Assembly: GCF_025685655.1 (NCBI RefSeq)
Contig: NZ_JAGSYG010000001.1
Location: 558,001-622,000, forward strand
Length of the DNA: 64,000 bases
Direction: 5' to 3'
Source: Acidicapsa ligni
GTDB lineage: Bacteria; Acidobacteriota; Terriglobia; Terriglobales; Acidobacteriaceae
Shown: positions 1 through 8,309 of the stretch, one piece after another
How the letters are laid out: every line of letters begins with the position of its first letter
How positions within the stretch are numbered: position 1 is the first letter of the stretch
Program-made: the position numbers and the translations under genes
The notes under the pieces: generated by a model
Seen by the model: the letters and a program-made list of their open reading frames with translations, nothing else
Told to the model about the DNA's origin: nothing
Databases searched by the model: none

Positions 1-497
1 CACTGCTGGCGTTGCTGGTGTGGCAGGACAAAGGCCATTTTTGGATCTACTGCCTGGTGGCTTCGGTAGGGTCGGCGATTGGCGGCCTGGTGCCGTATGG
101 GCTGGGGCGGGCGGGCGGAGAGATTTTTCTGCTGAAGCGGGTGAACCGGGAGCGGTTTGAGGCGATGCGGAAGCGGTTTGAGAAGCAGGAGTTTCTCGCG
201 GTGATGGTGCCGAGCATGTTGCCTCCGCCTACGCCGTGGAAGGCTTTTGTGTTTGCCGCGGGCGTGTTCGAGATGCGGATCGTGCCGTTTATGGCTGCGG
301 TGTTTGCGGGGCGGCTGGTGCGGTGGCTGGTGCTTTCCTGGCTGGTGATGAAGCTGGGACCGACTGCTGTAGATTCCGTGGCGAATGTGGTGAAGGAGCA
401 TCTTGCGCTGTTTCTGGGGGCGTTGGTGCTGGTTTTTGTGGGGATTGGGGTTTGGGTGGTGCTTCGGCGGCGGAGGAGTGGGGAGTTGGTGGGGTAG
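1..497 (+). CDS. DedA/SNARE-associated family membrane protein, 3' part only
   Basis: The reading frame is open from the window edge (first full codon at 3) to TAG at 495-497, so the N-terminus and true start are missing. The visible ~164 residues are mostly hydrophobic, with membrane segments near the start, around 'FMAAVFAGRLVRWLVLSWLVM' and at the C-terminal 'LFLGALVLVFVGIGVWVVL', followed by a short basic tail. The central stretch 'MVPSMLPPPTPWKAFVFAAG' resembles the proline-containing loop and following helix of DedA/VTT-domain proteins, which act in the inner membrane in lipid-carrier flipping and envelope homeostasis. The family call is from pattern only. No conserved neighbour helps assign a substrate. 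Confidence 0.6.
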   Translation, partial: LLALLVWQDKGHFWIYCLVASVGSAIGGLVPYGLGRAGGEIFLLKRVNRERFEAMRKRFEKQEFLAVMVPSMLPPPTPWKAFVFAAGVFEMRIVPFMAAVFAGRLVRWLVLSWLVMKLGPTAVDSVANVVKEHLALFLGALVLVFVGIGVWVVLRRRRSGELVG

Positions 498-556
498 GTT
501 TCTTGGGGATGCTTTGGGGGGATGGGCTGCCAGGGTACGGGCAACGGCGGAAGAAG

Positions 557-666
557 AAGCAGATTCCCTTCGGGAATGACAGACAGAACTGCAAGGGCAA
601 CTGCAACAGCCAGGGCAAGGGCCTGCAACTGCAAAGACAAGGGCAACTGCAACTGCAACAGCTTAG
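557..666 (+). repeat. Composite intergenic repeat, locus A (one core plus long hexamer tail)
   Basis: The core at 559-588 begins GCAGATTCCC. ATTCCC and GGGAAT (563-577) form a 6-bp stem with a TTC triloop, and GACAGACAGAA follows. After it comes about 75 bp of 6-bp-periodic GCAA-rich sequence (GGCAAG, GGCAAC, TGCAAC) ending in GCTTA. It lies between the convergent DedA-like gene and moeA. Its left edge, GAAGCAG, matches most other loci. Confidence 0.9.
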
Positions 667-674
667 TTTTTAGA

Positions 675-1958
675 TTATGGGAGCAGGATTTGGATTGGGG
701 AGCCGTCTTCCAGGGTGGTGACTTGGTTGGGGATTACTGCGTAGCAGTTGGAGCGGGCGAAGGCTGCTATGTCTCCGGAGCCTTGCCAGGGGATTAGGCG
801 GACTTGCGGGGCTGATGCCGATTGGTTCAATAAAAAATCACAATTTGCCGGAAGGAAACGGGTTAGGCCTGGTTTCCCTTTCCAGTTGCCTGCCAGTTGA
901 GCGAGGGCGAAGCGGGGTTGTGGGCTGACGTCGTTCGACAGGGCTGCCAGCAGAGGTGTGGCGAAGAGTTGGAAGGTGGCGGCGCTGGAGATGGGGTTAC
1001 CGGGCAGGGCGAAGAATGGGAGCGGTTCGCGGCCGTGGCGGGGGAGCTGGCCGAAGGCTATGGGTTTGCCGGGTTGAATGGCTACTCCGCGGAAGAAAAA
1101 ACGGGCTCGGGCGCGGGTGAGCGCTCCTTCTACGAGGTCGAAGCGGCCTGCGGAGATGCCTCCGGTGATGAGGAAGAGATCGGCGTCGATTTTTGAGGAG
1201 AGTGCCTGCGCGACGGCTACGTCGGTGGCGGATTCCTGGTCGGGCGCGGTGGGCAAGACGATGGGCTCGGCTCCGGCGGCGGTGACGAGGGCGGCAAGCA
1301 TGGGGGAGTTGGAGTTGCGGATCTGGCTGGGGCCGGGAATGGATGCGATGGGGACTAATTCGTCGCCGGTGGAGAGGATGACGACGCGGGGGCGAGGAAC
1401 GACGGCTAGTCTGGCGTAGCCGCATTGGGCGGCCATAGCGATATGCGGCGCGCCGATGCGGATGCCGGGCGGGATGAGCATGTCTCCGGCGCGGGCTTCG
1501 GCGGCCTGGGGAACGATGTTTTCTCCGGGCTGGAGGGTGCGGGGTGCGGCCAGGCGGACGAGATTTGACGCGGGTTCGGGAGAGCGCTCGGCGTACTCGA
1601 CCATGAAGACGGCGTCTGCTCCGGCGGGGACGGGTGCGCCGGTCATGATTTCCCAGAGTTCACCGGGGGCGATGGCTTTGGTCGGGGCTTCACCGGCACG
1701 GATCTGGCCTGCGAGATATAAGAACTGGTTGGCGCTGGCTTCGGCGGCACGGCAGGCGAAGCCGTCCCTGGTGGAGCGGGGAAAAGGAGGCTGATCGCGG
1801 TCGGCTCGGATTTCCTGGGCGAGGACGCGGCCGGGTGCGGCGTCGAGGGGGACGAGTTCTGGCGGGCGGGAGAGTTTTTTGGTGGAGTTGGCGCGGGTCT
1901 GGATGAAGCGCTGTACCTGCTCGGCTGCTTCCTGGTAGGTGAGGAGCGGGGTCGGCAT
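675..1958 (-). CDS. moeA: Molybdopterin molybdenumtransferase MoeA
   Basis: MoeA inserts molybdate into adenylylated molybdopterin, the last step of molybdenum cofactor synthesis in the cytoplasm. The 427-residue product has the family landmarks: 'RSTRDGFACR' near residues 61-70, 'EIMTGAPVPAGADAVFMVE' at 103-121, 'ILSTGDELVP' at 194-203, 'ITGGISAGRFD' around 264-274 and 'ALPGNPISS' further on. The usual MoeA length is about 400 residues. The ATG at 1958 was chosen because the frame continues upstream only through the hairpin repeat at 1997-2121, giving a hydrophobic pseudo-signal sequence no cytoplasmic MoeA has. No other moa/moe gene is adjacent. Confidence 0.93.
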   Translation of the reverse strand: MPTPLLTYQEAAEQVQRFIQTRANSTKKLSRPPELVPLDAAPGRVLAQEIRADRDQPPFPRSTRDGFACRAAEASANQFLYLAGQIRAGEAPTKAIAPGELWEIMTGAPVPAGADAVFMVEYAERSPEPASNLVRLAAPRTLQPGENIVPQAAEARAGDMLIPPGIRIGAPHIAMAAQCGYARLAVVPRPRVVILSTGDELVPIASIPGPSQIRNSNSPMLAALVTAAGAEPIVLPTAPDQESATDVAVAQALSSKIDADLFLITGGISAGRFDLVEGALTRARARFFFRGVAIQPGKPIAFGQLPRHGREPLPFFALPGNPISSAATFQLFATPLLAALSNDVSPQPRFALAQLAGNWKGKPGLTRFLPANCDFLLNQSASAPQVRLIPWQGSGDIAAFARSNCYAVIPNQVTTLEDGSPIQILLP

Positions 1959-1996
1959 GGATTCGATTGTAGTGCGTGGGTGAGGGGTGTGGGTGA

Positions 1997-2121
1997 AGCA
2001 GATTCCCTTCGGGAATGGCAGGCAGAACTGCAAGGGCAAAAGCAACTGCAACGGCTAACAGCAGATTCCCTGCGGGAATGACAGACAGAAAAGCGAGGGC
2101 AACTACAACTGCAAGGGCACA
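1997..2121 (+). repeat. Composite intergenic repeat, locus B (two cores)
   Basis: Cores begin at 1998 (loop TTC, with GGCAGGCAGAA after the stem) and 2061 (loop TGC). Each is followed by a 6-bp-periodic GCAA-rich tail. The junction into the second copy is GCTAACAGCAGATTCCC, as at loci C, F (with one A substitution) and I. The locus lies upstream of moeA and downstream of the TPR gene, both on the minus strand. Confidence 0.9.
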
Positions 2122-2176
2122 ATCAGAGGGTGGGTGGGCGACCGGTGGTTTATCGAAACAACCGGTCGCTGTTGGT

Positions 2177-3274
2177 TTACTTCTTTGGGGCTTTGTAGGT
2201 GGATTTTACTTTGGTGTTGGTTTCCTGGAGGATTGCCTTGGCTTCGGCGGCAAATTGTCCATTGGGGGCTAGGTCGAGGTATTTCTGGTAGGCCTCGAGG
2301 CAGCCTGGGGGTGCGATATAGGCGCCGGACTTGGCGTCTACGGTGATTTTTCCGGCGAGAGCCTGGCCCTTGAGGTAGTAGAGGATCGGGTTGTTGGGAT
2401 CGACTGCGATTGCCTTGTCGGCTGCGGCGGCCTGGCCGTCGGCGTTGCCGGTCTGCGAGAAGACTACGGCTTCGTTAGTGAGGTAGAAGCCGGCCTTGGG
2501 AGGATTGATCTTGGCGGCCTGATCGTATTCGCTGGTGGCGTCGTCAGGCTTGTTGTTGCGGGCGTAGACTTCGCCGAGCGCGGAGTGAGCGCCGCCCTGG
2601 AGTTCGGGGCTGGGCTTTTTGGAGGCGGTGTCGAGCTCGATGACTTTCTTGAGAGAGGTGGTGGCGTCGTCCCACTTCTTGAGGCCGATCTGAGCGAGAC
2701 CCAGTTCATACCAGAGCAGGGTCGCGTCGGGCTTGGCTGCGACGTCTTTGGCCATGAGCTCTTCGGCGACATCGTATTTCTTGTCGTGATTGGCGGTGCG
2801 GGCAGCGGTGAGATCGGCGTTGAGGTTCTTGATGACGGCGTTGGCGCTCATCACTTCAGAGTTCTTTTTGCGGAACTCTTCAACCTGCTTGCGCTGCTCG
2901 GGGGTCATTTTGTCGAGATATTCCTTGCGGGACATGTCGTCGTCCAGGGCGAGGTCCTGTCCGGCGACGATCTTGACGTTGGTAATTTCATCGACGAATT
3001 TGTCGGCGGGAGTCTCGGGAAGGCGCAGGATGAGGGAGTAAGAGCCGGGGGCGATGCCGGTGCCGGTAAAGGTGCCGTCCGCGCCGACGGGGAAGGTGTA
3101 TTTCGCGGTTTTACCGCCGTCCTGCGAGAGGCTTACGTTGCCGGCTGTTTTCACGATGCCGGTGGGGTCGGTGACTTTGCCGTGGATCTTGCCGGTGGTG
3201 TCCTGGGCGACGGCGGCCATTGAAATTGAGAGCAGGGCGGCTGCACCGAGCGAAAGTAGCGAATTGAGCTTCAT
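2177..3274 (-). CDS. Secreted TPR protein with N-terminal carboxypeptidase-regulatory-like domain
   Basis: The 365-residue product starts with a signal peptide (MKLNSLLSLGAAALLSISMA, cleavage likely after AVAQ). The ATG at 3274 is preceded by a good AAGGAG ribosome site. Residues ~25-110 resemble a beta-sandwich carboxypeptidase-regulatory-like domain ('GKIHGKVTDPTG', 'GSYSLILRLPE'). The rest holds tetratricopeptide helices, for example around 'LLWYELGLAQIGLKKWDDATTSLKKV' and 'SALGEVYARNNKPDDATSEYDQAAK'. Such proteins are common in acidobacteria as periplasmic scaffolds, but no specific partner can be inferred. It ends in a basic tail, 'YKAPKK'. The reading frame continues upstream past the ATG without a plausible earlier start. 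Confidence 0.8.
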   Translation of the reverse strand: MKLNSLLSLGAAALLSISMAAVAQDTTGKIHGKVTDPTGIVKTAGNVSLSQDGGKTAKYTFPVGADGTFTGTGIAPGSYSLILRLPETPADKFVDEITNVKIVAGQDLALDDDMSRKEYLDKMTPEQRKQVEEFRKKNSEVMSANAVIKNLNADLTAARTANHDKKYDVAEELMAKDVAAKPDATLLWYELGLAQIGLKKWDDATTSLKKVIELDTASKKPSPELQGGAHSALGEVYARNNKPDDATSEYDQAAKINPPKAGFYLTNEAVVFSQTGNADGQAAAADKAIAVDPNNPILYYLKGQALAGKITVDAKSGAYIAPPGCLEAYQKYLDLAPNGQFAAEAKAILQETNTKVKSTYKAPKK

Positions 3275-3362
3275 CTTTTTCTCCTTGAAGAGCCGGACGG
3301 CGGGGTGGAGTGCTGGTTGCTGTGCGTGAAGACCGCCGCTGGTCACTTCGATTTCTAGTTGT

Positions 3363-4097
3363 TCAAACTTCGTGATTCGTTCCCGGAAGATACGCATGCT
3401 GCGCGTAGGGGATGGGATCGGGTACGCCGACTGCGGCAAATGCGCGCAGGCGCAAGACGCAACTTTCACAGGTACCGCAAGCATTCTGCTCTTCCCTGTA
3501 GCAGGACCACGTTAAATCCAAAGGCGCATTGCGTTCAAGGCCAAGGCGGATAATCTCGGCTTTGCTGCTGGCGATGAGGGGTGTGAGTACCTGAATTCCC
3601 TCGTCAGTATTGCCATCGCGGGTGCCGGTGTTGATGAGCTGCTGGAAGGCTGCGTAGTAGGCCGGGCGGCAGTCGGGATAGCCGGAGCTGTCCTGCTCGA
3701 CGGCGCCGATGTAGATGCGGGTGGCTCCGATGACCTCGGCCCAGCTTACTGCGGCGGATAGGAAATGGGCGTTGCGGAATGGGACGTAGGTGACGGGAAT
3801 GTGTTCTCCGATAGCTTCGGAGGGACCGGCGTCGGGAACGGCTATGTCTGTGTCGGTGAGGGCGGAGCCGCCGATCTGGCGGAAAAGATCGATTTTGAGG
3901 TGGAGGAAGTCGCGGAGTTTGAGGCGATGGGCGACGGCGCGGGCGGCTTCAAATTCGCGAGCCTCGGTGCGCTGGCCGTAGCTGAAATGGACGGCGTAGG
4001 CTTCGGTCTCGCGTGAGGCGATGGCGGCGGTGACGCAGCTATCCATGCCGCCGGAGAGGCAGATTACGGATTTGCGACGATGTTCTAACTGGCTCAT
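3363..4097 (-). CDS. queC: 7-cyano-7-deazaguanine synthase QueC
   Basis: QueC converts 7-carboxy-7-deazaguanine to preQ0 using ammonia and ATP, in the queuosine and 7-deazaguanine pathway. The 244-residue product has the ATP-pyrophosphatase loop SGGMDS at residues 15-20. Its C-terminal zinc site is C199-x7-C207-x2-C210-x2-C213. 'FSYGQRTEAREFEAA' and 'VPFRNAHFLSAA' are family motifs. ATG at 4097 is used; a GTG nine bases upstream (4106) is possible, and neither has a strong Shine-Dalgarno. The gene is divergent from the acetyltransferase at 4535. queD lies about 18 kb away at 22594, and queE and queF are not in the window. Confidence 0.93.
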   Translation of the reverse strand: MSQLEHRRKSVICLSGGMDSCVTAAIASRETEAYAVHFSYGQRTEAREFEAARAVAHRLKLRDFLHLKIDLFRQIGGSALTDTDIAVPDAGPSEAIGEHIPVTYVPFRNAHFLSAAVSWAEVIGATRIYIGAVEQDSSGYPDCRPAYYAAFQQLINTGTRDGNTDEGIQVLTPLIASSKAEIIRLGLERNAPLDLTWSCYREEQNACGTCESCVLRLRAFAAVGVPDPIPYAQHAYLPGTNHEV

Positions 4098-4213
4098 ATC
4101 GTTCACGAAGTTCTATGGTAGCGCGTGTGTGTGGGGCTGGGTGTATCGGGTTGGGCAGTCGTCGCAGAGTGTGGAACTGTTGTTGGGGGTGGATTCTCTT
4201 TGGTTGGGGGGAG

Positions 4214-4402
4214 AAGCAGATTCCCTTCGGGAATGACAGACAGAACGGCAAGGGCAACAGCAAGGGCAGCGGCAACAGCAAGGGCAACTGCAAATGCTAA
4301 CAGCAGATTCCCTTCGGGAATGACAGACAGAAAGGCAAGGGCAACTGCAAAGGCAAGGGCAACAGCAAAAGCTAGGGCAACTACAACTACAACTGCAACG
4401 GT
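4214..4402 (+). repeat. Composite intergenic repeat, locus C (two cores, long tails)
   Basis: Cores at 4216-4245 and 4303-4332 both have the TTC loop. The first tail is about 55 bp of GCAA hexamers ending in GCTAACAGCAG. The second runs about 70 bp and finishes with ACTACAACTACAACTGCAAC. The locus fills most of the 430-bp gap between the divergent queC and GNAT genes. The remaining sequence shows no clear promoter or RNA gene. Confidence 0.9.
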
Positions 4403-4534
4403 GTATGGTGCCTGGGGATCGTTCAGGGGTTGTGCTCTTGACGTTGTACTATGAGGAAACGCTGGCTGTATGGGTGTTTGCGAATGTGTCGCGTGGATTG
4501 CATCTTCTAATTCCGGCGAGTTACTTCCCTTCTT

Positions 4535-5053
4535 ATGCTTGAAGACAATCAGAAAAATACGATTATTCGTGCGGCTGTCTCTGAGGATGTGCCGTTGATC
4601 CTGGAGTTTATTCGGGCGCTGGCGGTGTATGAGCGTGAGCCGGATGCTGTTACTGCGACTGAGGCAGATTTGCTGCGCGATGGGTTTGGTGCTGAGCCTT
4701 ACTTTCACTGCCTGATTGCGGAGCGGGATGGCAGGGCGGCGGGGTTTGCGTTTTACTTTTTCAACTACTCGACGTGGACGGGACGGCCTGGGTTGTATCT
4801 CGAGGATTTGTTTGTGAATCCGGAGTTTCGCGGGATGGGGATCGGCAAGGCTTTACTGGCGCGGGTGGCGGCGATTGCGGTGGAGAAGAATTGTCCGCGA
4901 TTGCAGTGGGAAGTGTTGGATTGGAATACTTCAGCGGTGGATTTTTATGCTTCGCTGGGAGCGGGTTTTCTGGATGAGTGGCGGAATGTTCGCATGACGG
5001 GTGAAGCCCTGGCCAAGCTGGCTGCGATGGATGTTTTCAAGGAGCAGGATTGA
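4535..5053 (+). CDS. GNAT-family N-acetyltransferase
   Basis: A 172-residue acetyl-CoA-dependent acyltransferase. The acetyl-CoA pyrophosphate loop is seen as 'RGMGIGKALLARVA' after the beta strand 'LYLEDLFVNPEF', and the C-terminal 'WEVLDWNTSAVDFYASLGA' is typical of the spermidine/diamine (SSAT-like) branch. N-terminal 'IIRAAVSEDVPLILEFIRALA' is the usual GNAT opening. The substrate cannot be told from sequence; SSAT-like members acetylate polyamines or thialysine. The stop codon overlaps the TTG start of trmFO by four bases, so the two are probably co-translated. Confidence 0.85.
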   Translation: MLEDNQKNTIIRAAVSEDVPLILEFIRALAVYEREPDAVTATEADLLRDGFGAEPYFHCLIAERDGRAAGFAFYFFNYSTWTGRPGLYLEDLFVNPEFRGMGIGKALLARVAAIAVEKNCPRLQWEVLDWNTSAVDFYASLGAGFLDEWRNVRMTGEALAKLAAMDVFKEQD

Positions 5054-6441
5054 GTTTGGGATTGAAGAAGATTCGAGTTATTGGCGGCGGCCTGGCTGGG
5101 CCTGAGGCTGCGCTTACGGCTGCTGCGCTGGGTTGCGAGGTTGAGCTGTACGAGATGCGGCGGATGGTGGATGGCAGGCCGCTGCTGACTCCGGCACACC
5201 AGACTACGGAGTTTGGCGAGTTAGTGTGTTCTAACTCGCTGAAGAGTGAGTCGCCGAATACTGCTCCGTGGCTGTTGAAGCAGGAGATGCGTCGAGCCGG
5301 ATCGAAGTTGATTGCGCTGGCGGATGCTACGGCGGTGCCAGCGGGTCATGCGCTGGCGGTAGATCGGGTGGAGTTTTCGCGCTTGATTGCTGAGGCTATC
5401 GATGCGGAGCCGCGAATCAAAGTTATTCGCGAGGAAGTTACCGAGTTAGGCGAAGACCCGGATGTATTGACGATTGTGGCTTCAGGGCCACTTACTTCGG
5501 ATGCTTTGAGCAAGGATATTGCGCGGCTTACAGGTGCAGAGCATCTGGCGTTTTATGATTCGATTTCGCCGATTGTGGATGCGGAAACGATTGATATGGA
5601 TCGCGTGTACTTCGCTGCCCGATGGGACAAGGGGACGGCGGATTACATCAACTGCCCGATGACGCGCGAGGAGTATGACGTCTTTCTGAATGCGCTTGTT
5701 ACCGCTGAGGCCGCGGAGGCTAAAGAGTGGGAAAAGGCTGAGTATTTTGAAGGGTGCTTGCCGATAGAAATACTTGCGCGAAGGGGGCCGGATACGTTGC
5801 GATTTGGGCCGATGAAACCGGTGGGTCTGCGCGATCCGCGTACGGGGAAGACTCCGTGGGCGGTGGTGCAGTTACGCAAGGAAAATCTGCGTGCGGATAG
5901 TTATAACTTAGTTGGATTTCAGAATCACTTGAAGTATGGCGAGCAGGCCAAGGTGTTGCGGCTGATTCCGGGGTTAGAGAATGCGAAGTTTCTGCGCTAT
6001 GGGCAGATTCATCGCAACACGTATATCTCATCGCCGCAGGTGCTGGATGACAGGCTGCGCATGAAGACGCGGCCCGACCTATTTTTTGCGGGGCAGATTT
6101 CGGGTGTTGAGGGATATACGGAATCGATCGCTTCGGGGCTGCTGGCGGGGTTATATGCGGCGGCGATTGCGCATGGGCAGGAGCCGGTGGCTACTCCGCG
6201 ACAGACGGCACTGGGGTCGCTGGTGAATTACATTACGAGGGCAGATTCAAAGCAGTTTCAACCGGCCAATATTACGTTTGACCTACTGGTGCCGCTGGAA
6301 GAAGAGACGCGCAAGAAGGTGCGGGACAAGAAGGAACGGCACCGGATGGTGTGTGAGCGGGCGCTGGAGGCTTTTGATGGCTGGTGGGCTGAGTTCAAGA
6401 CCCAGGAGTCCTTATGGAGAATTCTCTTGCAGGAACGCTGA
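5050..6441 (+). CDS. trmFO: Methylenetetrahydrofolate-tRNA-(uracil-54-C5)-methyltransferase TrmFO
   Basis: TrmFO makes ribothymidine at tRNA position 54 with methylene-THF as carbon donor and FADH2 as reductant. The 463-residue protein has the dinucleotide fold 'VIGGGLAGPEAA' near residue 10. Family motifs include 'TTEFGELVCSNSLKSE', 'FYDSISPIVDAETID', 'NCPMTREEY', 'EGCLPIEILARRG', 'GFQNHLKYGEQ' and 'GQISGVEGYTESIASG'. The TTG start overlaps the GNAT stop, and the stop overlaps the ankyrin gene start by 28 bp, pointing to one transcript. It is a distant relative of MnmG, also present at 35155. Confidence 0.94.
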   Translation: MSLGLKKIRVIGGGLAGPEAALTAAALGCEVELYEMRRMVDGRPLLTPAHQTTEFGELVCSNSLKSESPNTAPWLLKQEMRRAGSKLIALADATAVPAGHALAVDRVEFSRLIAEAIDAEPRIKVIREEVTELGEDPDVLTIVASGPLTSDALSKDIARLTGAEHLAFYDSISPIVDAETIDMDRVYFAARWDKGTADYINCPMTREEYDVFLNALVTAEAAEAKEWEKAEYFEGCLPIEILARRGPDTLRFGPMKPVGLRDPRTGKTPWAVVQLRKENLRADSYNLVGFQNHLKYGEQAKVLRLIPGLENAKFLRYGQIHRNTYISSPQVLDDRLRMKTRPDLFFAGQISGVEGYTESIASGLLAGLYAAAIAHGQEPVATPRQTALGSLVNYITRADSKQFQPANITFDLLVPLEEETRKKVRDKKERHRMVCERALEAFDGWWAEFKTQESLWRILLQER

Positions 6442-7109
6442 TTGCCGAGCTGTGTGATGGGCGAACGGATCGAGTGATCGATCTGATTGGCCTTGGGATC
6501 GGTGCGGATGCGGTGGATGCGGATGGTGTTCCGCTGATGCGGCGATGCGCTTACTTTGGGGATGTGAGCGCTGTTCGATACCTGGTGGAGCATGGCGCTT
6601 CGCCGGAGTTGCTTGGGGATAATTTCGATCTGGATAGCGCTGCTTTTCATGGGCATTGGCAGCTTTGCCGATTTTTGATTGAGTGCGGTGCGGATGTGAA
6701 TAAGCGACAAGCGGAGTCGGATGAGACTCCGCTGCATGCGGCGCTTTGTACGACGGAGCGGGAGGCGCATGACCGGGTGTTGAGCGTGTTGCTAGCTGCG
6801 GGAGCTGATCCGAATTGTAAGACGAAGCCAGATGCGGAGACGGGCGGTTTTATGCGGGATTGCCGGACTAAGGGTGAGACTCCGCTGCACAGGGCTGCGG
6901 CGTTTGGGACTGAAGGAACGATCCAGATGTTGCTGGATGCCGGAGCGCAGATCGATGCGAAGGACATGCATGGGGATTCTCCGTTGAGCTGGGGTAGCTG
7001 GTATTTGCGGCCGACGCCGATTTTGCGGATGCTTTGTTATGGGCCTTATCGGATTCATCCGCGGAACGGGTCGATGCGGGAGAATTTGTTGGGGGATCCG
7101 CATCGTTGA
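6414..7109 (+). CDS. Ankyrin-repeat protein
   Basis: A 231-residue protein made almost wholly of about five ankyrin repeats. Diagnostic TPLH/A and GADxN turns are seen: 'VRYLVEHGASPELL', 'LCRFLIECGADVNKR', 'TPLHAALCTTE', 'LLAAGADPN', 'TPLHRAAAFG' and 'LLDAGAQIDAKDMHGDSPL'. There is no signal peptide or catalytic domain, so a cytoplasmic protein-binding role is the only safe inference. The ATG lies 5 bases after AGGAG inside the end of trmFO, so translation is likely coupled. Its partner is unknown. Confidence 0.85.
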   Translation: MENSLAGTLIAELCDGRTDRVIDLIGLGIGADAVDADGVPLMRRCAYFGDVSAVRYLVEHGASPELLGDNFDLDSAAFHGHWQLCRFLIECGADVNKRQAESDETPLHAALCTTEREAHDRVLSVLLAAGADPNCKTKPDAETGGFMRDCRTKGETPLHRAAAFGTEGTIQMLLDAGAQIDAKDMHGDSPLSWGSWYLRPTPILRMLCYGPYRIHPRNGSMRENLLGDPHR

Positions 7110-7133
7110 GGTTTTGGGGTGGGGTGCCCAGTG

Positions 7134-7178
7134 AAGCAGATTCCCTTCGGGAATGACAGACAGAACGGCAACTACAGA
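7134..7178 (+). repeat. Composite intergenic repeat, locus D (single short copy)
   Basis: The core is at 7136-7165 (TTC loop), preceded by TGAAGCAG as at loci B and I. The tail is reduced to about one or two hexamers (CGGCAACTACAG). This is the shortest copy and shows that the core can exist nearly without the tail. Both flanking genes are on the plus strand. Confidence 0.88.
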
Positions 7179-7250
7179 TTTGTTTGGGCTGGGATGATGT
7201 TGGAGTACTGGGATTATTTGGGTTTGTGTTAGGCTGGCGGCGAGAAACTT

Positions 7251-8306
7251 ATGAGTGCTTACACTGCAATCGACGCGATTAGTCCTGCTATTCAGAGGAC
7301 CAGGGACTTTATGTTCCGGCCTTTCAAGCTGGGTCGGTTTTTGAAGTTAGCGCTGGTGGCTACGCTGACGGAGGGCGCGTTTGCGAGCGTCAGTTCTCCG
7401 GGCTTTCCTGGTTCGCCTGGAGGCAAGATACCGGAGTTTCCTGCGCCACATTTGTCTTTGCCCTCAATGTTCATGGTGCTTTGCGTGGTGGCGGCTGTGC
7501 TGCTGGTCGTCGTTCCTATCTTGATTTTTGTGAGTTATCTGCTGTTGCGGCTGCGCTTTGCGTTCTTTGATTGCGTGCTGTTTGAGCAGGACCAGATTGG
7601 ACCGGCGTGGGGGCGATATCATGAGCAGGCTTTGCGCTATCTTTGGCTGTCGCTGGGCATTGCGGTGGGGTTCTGGGTTGTGATGGTGTTGGGTGCCGGG
7701 GCTGCGTTGTGGAAGTATCGGGCGCTGTTGCAATCGCTGTTTCATGGTGGGACGAAGCAGTGGGCGGATTTTCTGCCGCTCTTCGGGATAGCTTTGCTGC
7801 TCTTCTTTTTCGTGGCCTTGTTTGGGTTGGTTGTGGACTCGACACTCAACTATTTTGTTTTGCCGCATATGGCGCTGGAGGATGCTACGGCGTGGCAGGC
7901 AATTCATGATGTGTGGTCGGAAATGAAGGCAGAGCCGTTGCAGTTTGCGCTCTTTTTGATCATGCGACTTATATTGCCGCTGGTTGCCGGGGTCATCGGC
8001 GCAATTGCGGTGTTCATCCCCATACTGCTTGTCGCGGGGATTCTTGTGGTGATCGGCTTTGCGCTGCATGCGGTTTCGCAGGCGGTGATGATCGGGTACA
8101 TTATCGTTGCGGGGGCGGCTTTTCTTGCGCTGCTTGTATGCGCAATGATTGGCGTAGGCGGGACGATTGGGACGTTTATGCGGAACTATGCGTTGCTGTT
8201 TTATGGTGGCCGCTATCCTGAATTGGCGCGGGTTTTGTGGCCTTTGCCTTCGTTGCCTTCTGCGCCGATGATGCCAGGCGCAGGGTACCCGACTGGGTCT
8301 TTTTAG
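7251..8306 (+). CDS. Polytopic membrane protein of unknown function
   Basis: A 351-residue protein opening with a cytoplasmic amphipathic stretch ('AIDAISPAIQRTRDFMFRPFKLGRFLKLAL'). It then has about five to six hydrophobic segments, including 'MFMVLCVVAAVLLVVVPILIFVSYLLL', 'LGIAVGFWVVMVLGAGAAL', 'FGIALLLFFFVALFGLVV' and two more near the C-terminus. No catalytic motif is visible. The layout resembles bacterial membrane proteins built around a glycerophosphodiester-phosphodiesterase-like membrane domain, but this is weak. The ISPC-methyltransferase-like gene begins 3 bases after its stop, so the two are probably one operon. Confidence 0.7.
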   Translation: MSAYTAIDAISPAIQRTRDFMFRPFKLGRFLKLALVATLTEGAFASVSSPGFPGSPGGKIPEFPAPHLSLPSMFMVLCVVAAVLLVVVPILIFVSYLLLRLRFAFFDCVLFEQDQIGPAWGRYHEQALRYLWLSLGIAVGFWVVMVLGAGAALWKYRALLQSLFHGGTKQWADFLPLFGIALLLFFFVALFGLVVDSTLNYFVLPHMALEDATAWQAIHDVWSEMKAEPLQFALFLIMRLILPLVAGVIGAIAVFIPILLVAGILVVIGFALHAVSQAVMIGYIIVAGAAFLALLVCAMIGVGGTIGTFMRNYALLFYGGRYPELARVLWPLPSLPSAPMMPGAGYPTGSF

Positions 8307-8309
8307 CGC

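Noticed and set aside
47-658. 203-codon minus-strand frame running through the first repeat
   Set aside because: It is the antisense of the DedA-like gene joined to the repeat, whose hexamer period keeps frames open artificially.
4214-4402. Possible CRISPR array from repeated GCAGATTCCC units
   Set aside because: Units are not regularly spaced, the sequence between them is itself a low-complexity hexamer rather than unique spacers, and no cas genes are present.
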